From contig OZ025213.1 in assembly GCA_964019055.1 (NCBI GenBank), forward strand, positions 8,172,472 through 8,236,471: a DNA stretch of 64,000 nucleotides. The letters are read 5' to 3'. This stretch comes from Anthopleura xanthogrammica. Taxonomy: Eukaryota > Cnidaria > Anthozoa > Actiniaria > Actiniidae. Each line of letters starts with the position of its first letter. Within the stretch, counting starts at the first letter, position 1. The translations under genes were made by a program, and so were the position numbers. Shown piece by piece: positions 1 to 10,491 of this stretch. The notes under the pieces are model-generated. The model was not told the DNA's origin and did not search any database. It saw nothing but the letters and a program-made list of their open reading frames with translations.

Positions 1-618
1 CGGAAAAAAATGGGGTTTTGGCTGAGTTAAGGTGCTTTTTGGTCAAAAAAGGTGTTTTTTGCTGAGAAAATTTGAAATTTGCTGAGAATTTTCTTTTGCT
101 CAAAACACGACGTTTTCACTGCTAAACGCAAGTTTTGGACGAGAAAAGCACATTTTAGGTGTCCAAAACACTGTTTTGCTGGGAAAAAAAGCTTTTTAGC
201 CCAAAAAACTGAAAAATGGCCATTTTGGCTCTCAAAACCAGGTTTTTCGCTGACGGCGTGACCTGTTTGCTGAAACCCCCACTTTTTGCTCATGAAAATA
301 CCTCTTGAGATAAAAACACGACTTTTTGGCGGAAAAAAATGGGGTTTTGGCTGAGTAAAGGTGCTTTTTGGTCAAAAAAGGTGTTTTTTGCTGAGAAACT
401 TTGAAATTTGCTGAGATTTTTCTTTTGCTCAAAACACGACGTTTTCACTGCTAAACGCAAGTTTTGGACGAGAAAAGCACATTTTAGGTGTCCAAAACAC
501 TGTTTTGCTGGGGAAAAAAGCTTTTTAGCCCAAAAAACTGAAAAATGGCCATTTTGGCTCTCAAAACCAGGTTTTTCGCTGACGGCGTGACCTGTTTGCT
601 GAAACCCCCACTTTTTGC

Positions 619-3600
619 TCATGAAAATACCTCTTGAGATAAAAACACGACTTTTTGGCGGAAAAAAATGGGGTTTTGGCTGAGTAAAGGTGCTTTTTGG
701 TCAAAAAAGGTGTTTTTTGCTGAGAAAATTTGAAATTTGCTGAGAATTTTCTTTTGCTCAAAACACGACGTTTTCACTGCTAAACGCAAGTTTTGGACGA
801 GAAAAGCACATTTTAGGTGTCCAAAACACTGTTTTGCTGGGAAAAAAAGCTTTTTAGCCCAAAAAACTGAAAAATGGCCATTTTGGCTCTCAAAACCAGG
901 TTTTTCGCTGACGGCGTGACCTGTTTGCTGAAACCCCCACTTTTTGCTCATGAAAATACCTCGACATAAAAACACGACTTTTTGGCGGAAAAAAATGGGG
1001 TTTTGGCTGAGTAAAGGTGCTTTTTGGTCAAAAAAGGTGTTTTTTGCTGAGAAAATTTGAAATTTGCTGAGAATTTTCTTTTGCTCAAAACACGACGTTT
1101 TCACTGCTAAACGCAAGTTTTGGACGAGAAAAGCACATTTTAGGTGTCCAAAACACTGTTTTGCTGGGAAAAAAAGCTTTTTAGCCCAAAAAACTGAAAA
1201 ATGGCCATTTTGGCTCTCAAAACCAGGTTTTTCGCTGACGGCGTGACCTGTTTGCTGAAACCCCCACTTTTTGCTCATGAAAATACCTCTTGAGATAAAA
1301 ACACGACTTTTTGGCGGAAAAAAATGGGGTTTTGGCTGAGTAAAGGTGCTTTTTGGTCAAAAAAGGTGTTTTTTGCTGAGAAAATTTGAAATTTGCTGAG
1401 AATTTTCTTTTGCTCAAAACACGACGTTTTCACTGCTAAACGCAAGTTTTGGACGAGAAAAGCACATTTTAGGTGTCCAAAACACTGTTTTGCTGGGAAA
1501 AAAAGCTTTTTAGCCCAAAAAACTGAAAAATGGCCATTTTGGCTCTCAAAACCAGGTTTTTCGCTGACGGCGTGACCTGTTTGCTGAAACCCCCACTTTT
1601 TGCTCATGAAAATACCTCTTGAGATAAAAACACGACTTTTTGGCGGAAAAAAATGGGGTTTTGGCTGAGTAAAGGTGCTTTTTGGTCAAAAAAGGTGTTT
1701 TTTGCTGAGAAAATTTGAAATTTGCTGAGAATTTTCTTTTGCTCAAAACACGACGTTTTCACTGCTAAACGCAAGTTTTGGACGAGAAAAGCACATTTTA
1801 GGTGTCCAAAACACTGTTTGGCTGGGAAAAAAAGCTTTTTAGCCCAAAAAACTGAAAAATGGCCATTTTGGCTCTCAAAACCAGGTTTTTCGCTGACGGC
1901 GTGACCTGTTTGCTGAAACCCCCACTTTTTGCTCATGAAAATACCTCTTGAGATAAAAACACGACTTTTTGGCGGAAAAAAATGGGGTTTTGGCTGAGTA
2001 AAGGTGCTTTTTGGTCAAAAAAGGTGTTTTTTGCTGAGAAAATTTGAAATTTGCTGAGAATTTTCTTTTGCTCAAAACACGACGTTTTCACTGCTAAACG
2101 CAAGTTTTGGACGAGAAAAGCACATTTTAGGTGTCCAAAACACTGTTTGGCTGGGAAAAAAAGCTTTTTAGCCCAAAAAACTGAAAAATGGCCATTTTGG
2201 CTCTCAAAACCAGGTTTTTCGCTGACGGCGTGACCTGTTTGCTGAAACCCCCACTTTTTGCTCATGAAAATACCTCTTGAGATAAAAACACGACTTTTTG
2301 GCGGAAAAAAATGGGGTTTTGGCTGAGTAAAGGTGCTTTTTGGTCAAAAAAGGTGTTTTTTGCTGAGAAAATTTGAAATTTGCTGAGAATTTTCTTTTGC
2401 TCAAAACACGACGTTTTCACTGCTAAACGCAAGTTTTGGACGAGAAAAGCACATTTTAGGTGTCCAAAACACTGTTTTGCTGGGAAAAAAAGCTTTTTAG
2501 CCCAAAAAACTGAAAAATGGCCATTTTGGCTCTCAAAACCAGGTTTTTCGCTGACGGCGTGACCTGTTTGCGGAAACCCCCACTTTTTGCTCATGAAAAT
2601 ACCTCTTGAGATAAAAACACGACTTTTTGGCGGAAAAAAATGGGGTTTTGGCTGAGTAAAGGTGCTTTTTGGTCAAAAAAGGTGTTTTTTGCTGAGAAAC
2701 TTTGAAATTTGCTGAGATTTTTCTTTTGCTCAAAACACGACGTTTTCACTGCTAAACGCAAGTTTTGGACGAGAAAAGCACATTTTAGGTGTCCAAAACA
2801 CTGTTTTGCTGGGGAAAAAAGCTTTTTAGCCCAAAAAACTGAAAAATGGCCATTTTGGCTCTCAAAACCAGGTTTTTCGCTGACGGCGTGACCTGTTTGC
2901 TGAAACCCCCACTTTTTGCTCATGAAAATACCTCTTGAGATAAAAACACGACTTTTTGGCGGAAAAAAATGGGGTTTTGGCTGAGTAAAGGTGCTTTTTG
3001 GTCAAAAAAGGTGTTTTTTGCTGAGAAAATTTGAAATTTGCTGAGAATTTTCTTTTGCTCAAAACACGACGTTTTCACTGCTAAACGCAAGTTTTGGACG
3101 AGAAAAGCACATTTTAGATGTCCAAAACACTGTTTTGCTGGGGAAAAAAGCTTTTTAGCCCAAAAAACTGAAAAATGGCCATTTTGGCTCTCAAAACCAG
3201 GTTTTTCGCTGACGGCGTGACCTGTTTGCTGAAACCCCCACTTTTTGCTCATGAAAATACCTCGACATAAAAACACGACTTTTTGGCGGAAAAAAATGGG
3301 GTTTTGGCTGAGTAAAGGTGCTTTTTGGTCAAAAAAGGTGTTTTTTGCTGAGAAAATTTGAAATTTGCTGAGAATTTTCTTTTGCTCAAAACACGACGTT
3401 TTCACTGCTAAACGCAAGTTTTGGACGAGAAAAGCACATTTTAGGTGTCCAAAACACTGTTTTGCTGGGAAAAAAAGCTTTTTAGCCCAAAAAACTGAAA
3501 AATGGCCATTTTGGCTCTCAAAACCAGGTTTTTCGCTGACGGCGTGACCTGTTTGCTGAAACCCCCACTTTTTGCTCATGAAAATACCTCGACATAAAAA

Positions 3601-5546
3601 CACGACTTTTTGGCGGAAAAAAATGGGGTTTTGGCTGAGTAAAGGTGCTTTTTGGTCAAAAAAGGTGTTTTTTGCTGAGAAAATTTGAAATTTGCTGAGA
3701 ATTTTCTTTTGCTCAAAACACGACGTTTTCACTGCTAAACGCAAGTTTTGGACGAGAAAAGCACATTTTAGGTGTCCAAAACACTGTTTTGCTGGGAAAA
3801 AAAGCTTTTTAGCCCAAAAAACTGAAAAATGGCCATTTTGGCTCTCAAAACCAGGTTTTTCGCTGACGGCGTGACCTGTTTGCTGAAACCCCCACTTTTT
3901 GCTCATGAAAATACCTCGACATAAAAACACGACTTTTTGGCGGAAAAAAATGGGGTTTTGGCTGAGTAAAGGTGCTTTTTGGTCAAAAAAGGTGTTTTTT
4001 GCTGAGAAAATTTGAAATTTGCTGAGATTTTTCTTTTGCTCAAAACACGACGTTTTCACTGCTAAACGCAAGTTTTGGACGAGAAAAGCACATTTTAGGT
4101 GTCCAAAACACTGTTTTGCTGGGAAAAAAAGCTTTTTAGCCCAAAAAACTGAAAAATGGCCATTTTGGCTCTCAAAACCAGGTTTTTCGCTGACGGCGTG
4201 ACCTGTTTGCTGAAACCCCCACTTTTTGCTCATGAAAATACCTCTTGAGATAAAAACACGACTTTTTGGCGGAAAAAAATGGGGTTTTGGCTGAGTAAAG
4301 GTGCTTTTTGGTCAAAAAAGGTGTTTTTTGCTGAGAAAATTTGAAATTTGCTGAGAATTTTCTTTTGCTCAAAACACGACGTTTTCACTGCTAAACGCAA
4401 GTTTTGGACGAGAAAAGCACATTTTAGGTGTCCAAAACACTGTTTTGCTGGGAAAAAAAAGCTTTTTAGCCCAAAAAACTGAAAAATGGCCATTTTGGCT
4501 CTCAAAACCAGGTTTTTCGCTGACGGCGTGACCTGTTTGCTGAAACCCCCACTTTTTGCTCATGAAAATACCTCTTGAGATAAAAACACGACTTTTTGGC
4601 GGAAAAAAATGGGGTTTTGGCTGAGTAAAGGTGCTTTTTGGTCAAAAAAGGTGTTTTTTGCTGAGAAAATTTGAAATTTGCTGAGAATTTTCTTTTGCTC
4701 AAAACACGACGTTTTCACTGCTAAACGCAAGTTTTGGACGAGAAAAGCACATTTTAGGTGTCCAAAACACTGTTTTGCTGGGAAAAAAAGCTTTTTAGCC
4801 CAAAAAACTGAAAAATGGCCATTTTGGCTCTCAAAACCAGGTTTTTCGCTGACGGCGTGACCTGTTTGCTGAAACCCCCACTTTTTGCTCATGAAAATAC
4901 CTCGACATAAAAACACGACTTTTTGGCGGAAAAAAATGGGGTTTTGGCTGAGTAAAGGTGCTTTTTGGTCAAAAAAGGTGTTTTTTGCTGAGAAAATTTG
5001 AAATTTGCTGAGAATTTTCTTTTGCTCAAAACACGACGTTTTCACTGCTAAACGCAAGTTTTGGACGAGAAAAGCACATTTTAGGTGTCCAAAACACTGT
5101 TTTGCTGGGAAAAAAAGCTTTTTAGCCCAAAAAACTGAAAAATGGCCATTTTGGCTCTCAAAACCAGGTTTTTCGCTGACGGCGTGACCTGTTTGCTGAA
5201 ACCCCCACTTTGTGCTCATGAAAATACCTCGAGATAAAAACACGACTTTTTGGCGGAAAAAAATGGGGTTTTGGCTGAGTAAAGGTGCTTTTTGGTCAAA
5301 AAAGGTGTTTTTTGCTGAGAAAATTTGAAATTTGCTGAGAATTTTCTTTTGCTCAAAACACGACGTTTTCACTGCTAAACGCAAGTTTTGGACGAGAAAA
5401 GCACATTTTAGGTGTCCAAAACACTGTTTGGCTGGGAAAAAAAGCTTTTTAGCCCAAAAAACTGAAAAATGGCCATTTTGGCTCTCAAAACCAGGTTTTT
5501 CGCTGACGGCGTGACCTGTTTGCTGAAACCCCCACTTTTTGCTCAT
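619..5546. repeat. Satellite sub-region with 327-bp monomer variants
   Basis: Six monomer junctions here carry a 2-bp shorter form. Five read CTCGACAT (near 962, 3264, 3591, 3918 and 4904) and one reads CTCGAGAT (near 5231), against the usual CTCTTGAGAT. I found no such junction elsewhere in either block. Because 327 is divisible by three, consecutive short units stay in one reading frame on the minus strand, giving open frames of 219, 437 and 328 codons (619-1278, 2920-4233, 4560-5546). These are a length effect of the variant and not evidence of protein coding. The variant marks a locally spread subfamily. Confidence 0.85.
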
Positions 5547-8500
5547 GAAAATACCTCTTGAGATAAAAACACGACTTTTTGGCGGAAAAAAATGGGGTTT
5601 TGGCTGAGTAAAGGTGCTTTTTGGTCAAAAAAGGTGTTTTTTGCTGAGAAAATTTGAAATTTGCTGAGATTTTTCTTTTGCTCAAAACACGACGTTTTCA
5701 CTGCTAAACGCAAGTTTTGGACGAGAAAAGCACATTTTAGGTGTCCAAAACACTGTTTTGCTGGGAAAAAAAGCTTTTTAGCCCAAAAAACTGAAAAATG
5801 GCCATTTTGGCTCTCAAAACCAGGTTTTTCGCTGACGGCGTGACCTGTTTGCTGAAACCCCCACTTTTTGCTCATGAAAATACCTCTTGAGATAAAAACA
5901 CGACTTTTTGGCGGAAAAAAATGGGGTTTTGGCTGAGTAAAGGTGCTTTTTGGTCAAAAAAGGTGTTTTTTGCTGAGAAAATTTGAAATTTGCTGAGAAT
6001 TTTCTTTTGCTCAAAACACGACGTTTTCACTGCTAAACGCAAGTTTTGGACGAGAAAAGCACATTTTAGGTGTCCAAAACACTGTTTTGCTGGGAAAAAA
6101 AGCTTTTTAGCCCAAAAAACTGAAAAATGGCCATTTTGGCTCTCAAAACCAGGTTTTTCGCTGACGGCGTGACCTGTTTGCTGAAACCCCCACTTTTTGC
6201 TCATGAAAATACCTCTTGAGATAAAAACACGACTTTTTGGCGGAAAAAAATGGGGTTTTGGCTGAGTAAAGGTGCTTTTTGGTCAAAAAAGGTGTTTTTT
6301 GCTGAGAAAATTTGAAATTTGCTGAGATTTTTCTTTTGCTCAAAACACGACGTTTTCACTGCTAAACGCAAGTTTTGGACGAGAAAAGCACATTTTAGGT
6401 GTCCAAAACACTGTTTTGCTGGGAAAAAAAGCTTTTTAGCCCAAAAAACTGAAAAATGGCCATTTTGGCTCTCAAAACCAGGTTTTTCGCTGACGGCGTG
6501 ACCTGTTTGCTGAAACCCCCACTTTTTGCTCATGAAAATACCTCTTGAGATAAAAACACGACTTTTTGGCGGAAAAAAATGGGGTTTTGGCTGAGTAAAG
6601 GTGCTTTTTGGTCAAAAAAGGTGTTTTTTGCTGAGAAAATTTGAAATTTGCTGAGAATTTTCTTTTGCTCAAAACACGACGTTTTCACTGCTAAACGCAA
6701 GTTTTGGACGAGAAAAGCACATTTTAGGTGTCCAAAACACTGTTTTGCTGGGAAAAAAAGCTTTTTAGCCCAAAAAACTGAAAAATGGCCATTTTGGCTC
6801 TCAAAACCAGGTTTTTCGCTGACGGCGTGACCTGTTTGCTGAAACCCCCACTTTTTAATCATGAAAATACCTCTTGAGATAAAAACACGACTTTTTGGCG
6901 GAAAAAAATGGGGTTTTGGCTGAGTAAAGGTGCTTTTTGGTCAAAAAAGGTGTTTTTTGCTGAGAAAATTTGAAATTTGCTGAGATTTTTCTTTTGCTCA
7001 AAACACGACGTTTTCACTGCTAAACGCAAGTTTTGGACGAGAAAAGCACATTTTAGGTGTCCAAAACACTGTTTTGCTGGGAAAAAAAGCTTTTTAGCCC
7101 AAAAAACTGAAAAATGGCCATTTTGGCTCTCAAAACCAGGTTTTTCGCTGACGGCGTGACCTGTTTGCTGAAACCCCCACTTTTTGCTCATGAAAATACC
7201 TCTTGAGATAAAAACACGACTTTTTGGCGGAAAAAAATGGGGTTTTGGCTGAGTAAAGGTGCTTTTTGGTCAAAAAAGGTGTTTTTTGCTGAGAAAATTT
7301 GAAATTTGCTGAGATTTTTCTTTTGCTCAAAACACGACGTTTTCACTGCTAAACGCAAGTTTTGGACGAGAAAAGCACATTTTAGGTGTCCAAAACACTG
7401 TTTTGCTGGGAAAAAAAGCTTTTTAGCCCAAAAAACTGAAAAATGGCCATTTTGGCTCTCAAAACCAGGTTTTTCGCTGACGGCGTGACCTGTTTGCTGA
7501 AACCCCCACTTTTTGCTCATGAAAATACCTCTTGAGATAAAAACACGACTTTTTGGCGGAAAAAAATGGGGTTTTGGCTGAGTAAAGGTGCTTTTTGGTC
7601 AAAAAAGGTGTTTTTTGCTGAGAAAATTTGAAATTTGCTGAGAATTTTCTTTTGCTCAAAACACGACGTTTTCACTGCTAAACGCAAGTTTTGGACGAGA
7701 AAAGCACATTTTAGGTGTCCAAAACACGGTTTTGCTGGGAAAAAAAGCTTTTTAGCCCAAAAAACTGAAAAATGGCCATTTTGGCTCTCAAAACCAGGTT
7801 TTTCGCTGACGGCGTGACCTGTTTGCTGAAACCCCCACTTTTTGCTCATGAAAATACCTCTTGAGATAAAAACACGACTTTTTGGCGGAAAAAAATGGGG
7901 TTTTGGCTGAGTAAAGGTGCTTTTTGGTCAAAAAAGGTGTTTTTTGCTGAGAAAATTTGAAATTTGCTGAGAATTTTCTTTTGCTCAAAACACGACGTTT
8001 TCACTGCTAAACGCAAGTTTTGGACGAGAAAAGCACATTTTAGGTGTCCAAAACACTGTTTTGCTGGGAAAAAAAGCTTTTTAGCCCAAAAAACTGAAAA
8101 ATGGCCATTTTGGCTCTCAAAACCAGGTTTTTCGCTGACGGCGTGACCTGTTTGCTGAAACCCCCACTTTTTGCTCATGAAAATACCTCTTGAGATAAAA
8201 ACACGACTTTTTGGCGGAAAAAAATGGGGTTTTGGCTGAGTAAAGGTGCTTTTTGGTCAAAAAAGGTGTTTTTTGCTGAGAAAATTTGAAATTTGCTGAG
8301 AATTTTCTTTTGCTCAAAACACGACGTTTTCACTGCTAAACGCAAGTTTTGGACGAGAAAAGCACATTTTAGGTGTCCAAAACACTGTTTGGCTGGGAAA
8401 AAAAGCTTTTTAGCCCAAAAAACTGAAAAATGGCCATTTTGGCTCTCAAAACCAGGTTTTTCGCTGACGGCGTGACCTGTTTGCTGAAACCCCCACTTTT

Positions 8501-9162
8501 TGCTCATGAAAATACCTCTTGAGATAAAAACACGACTTTTTGGCGGAAAAAAATGGGGTTTTGGCTGAGTAAAGGTGCTTTTTGGTCAAAAAAGGTGTTT
8601 TTTGCTGAGAAAATTTGAAATTTGCTGAGAATTTTCTTTTGCTCAAAACACGACGTTTTCACTGCTAAACGCAAGTTTTGGACGAGAAAAGCACATTTTA
8701 GGTGTCCAAAACACTGTTTTGCTGGGAAAAAAAGCTTTTTAGCCCAAAAAACTGAAAAATGGCCATTTTGGCTCTCAAAACCAGGTTTTTCGCTGACGGC
8801 GTGACCTGTTTGCTGAAACCCCCACTTTTTGCTCATGAAAATACCTCTTGAGATAAAAACACGACTTTTTGGCGGAAAAAAATGGGGTTTTGGCTGAGTA
8901 AAGGTGCTTTTTGGTCAAAAAAGGTGTTTTTTGCTGAGAAAATTTGAAATTTGCTGAGAATTTTCTTTTGCTCAAAACACGACGTTTTCACTGCTAAACG
9001 CAAGTTTTGGACGAGAAAAGCACATTTTAGGTGTCCAAAACACTGTTTTGCTGGGAAAAAAAGCTTTTTAGCCCAAAAAACTGAAAAATGGCCATTTTGG
9101 CTCTCAAAACCAGGTTTTTCGCTGACGGCGTGACCTGTTTGCTGAAACCCCCACTTTTTGCT

Positions 9163-9504
9163 CATGAAAATACCTCTTGAGATAAAAACACGACTTTTTG
9201 GCGGAAAAAAATGGGGTTTTGGCTGAGTAAAGGTGCTTTTTGGTCAAAAAAGGTGTTTTTTGCTGAGAAAATTTGAAATTTGCTGAGAATTTTCTTTTGC
9301 TCAAAACACGACGTTTTCACTGCTAAACGCAAGTTTTGGACGAGAAAAGCACATTTTAGGTGTCCAAAACACTGTTTTGCTGGGAAAAAAAGCTTTTTAG
9401 CCCAAAAAACTAAAAAAAAAGGCCATTTTGGCTCTCAAAACCAGGTTTTTCGCTGACGGCGTGACCTGTTTGCTGAAACCCCCACTTTTTGCTCATGAAA
9501 ATAC
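9163..9504. repeat. 331-bp monomer with a nine-A run
   Basis: Within this stretch the usual CTGAAAAATGGCC is replaced by CT, nine A residues, then GGCC (near 9411-9424). The copy gains 2 bp and loses the left half of the 14-bp palindrome AAAATGGCCATTTT that almost every other monomer keeps. The minus-strand open frame normally present in each copy is broken here without any other visible consequence. Confidence 0.75.
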
Positions 9505-10162
9505 CTCTTGAGATAAAAACACGACTTTTTGGCGGAAAAAAATGGGGTTTTGGCTGAGTAAAGGTGCTTTTTGGTCAAAAAAGGTGTTTTTTGCTGAGAA
9601 AATTTGAAATTTGCTGAGAATTTTCTTTTGCTCAAAACACGACGTTTTCACTGCTAAACGCAAGTTTTGGACGAGAAAAGCACATTTTAGGTGTCCAAAA
9701 CACTGTTTTGCTGGGAAAAAAAGCTTTTTAGCCCAAAAAACTGAAAAATGGCCATTTTGGCTCTCAAAACCAGGTTTTTCGCTGACGGCGTGACCTGTTT
9801 GCTGAAACCCCCACTTTTTGCTCATGAAAATACCTCTTGAGATAAAAACACGACTTTTTGGCGGAAAAAAATGGGGTTTTGGCTGAGTAAAGGTGCTTTT
9901 TGGTCAAAAAAGGTGTTTTTTGCTGAGAAAATTTGAAATTTGCTGAGAATTTTCTTTTGCTCAAAACACGACGTTTTCACTGCTAAACGCAAGTTTTGGA
10001 CGAGAAAAGCACATTTTAGGTGTCCAAAACACTGTTTTGCTGGGAAAAAAAGCTTTTTAGCCCAAAAAACTGAAAAATGGCCATTTTGGCTCTCAAAACC
10101 AGGTTTTTCGCTGACGGCGTGACCTGTTTGCTGAAACCCCCACTTTTTGCTCATGAAAATAC

Positions 10163-10491
10163 CTCTTGAGATAAAAACACGACTTTTTGGCGGAAAAAAA
10201 TGGGGTTTTGGCTGAGTAAAGGTGCTTTTTGGTCAAAAAAGGTGTTTTTTGCTGAGAAAATTTGAAATTTGCTGAGAATTTTCTTTTGCTCAAAACACGA
10301 CGTTTTCACTGCTAAACGCAAGTTTTGGACGAGAAAAGCACATTTTAGGTGTCCAAAACACTGTTTTGCTGGGAAAAAAAGCTTTTTAGCCCAAAAAACT
10401 GAAAAATGGCCATTTTGGCTCTCAAAACCAGGTTTTTCGCTGACGGCGTGACCTGTTTGCTGAAACCCCCACTTTTTGCTCATGAAAATAC
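10163..10491. repeat. Representative 329-bp satellite monomer
   Basis: This copy represents the common form, taken to begin at CTCTTGAGAT. Runs of A and runs of T alternate along it: A-runs are centred near monomer positions 13, 35, 57, 75, 96, 131, 153, 173, 194, 215, 233, 242, 263, 302 and 324, and T-runs near 24, 45, 66, 85, 107, 123, 142, 162, 182, 203, 223, 252, 273, 295 and 313. The mean step is about 10.3 bp. The only clear break is the GC-richer segment CGCTGACGGCGTGACC near positions 276-291. Two perfect palindromes are present: AAAAAGCTTTTT at 214-225 and AAAATGGCCATTTT at 241-254. The unit also looks built from degenerate ~20-bp modules of the form T-run, GCTGAG, A-run. Confidence 0.9.

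Noticed and set aside
79..261. 60-codon plus-strand frame repeated in each monomer
   Set aside because: It is open on the opposite strand to another open frame, with composition set by the A/T-run pattern. Such frames follow from the scarcity of stops.
2920..4233. 437-codon minus-strand frame as a repeat-protein gene
   Set aside because: It is four satellite monomers of 327 bp read through in one frame. Adjacent copies lack the frame continuity, and no promoter or independent coding signal is seen.
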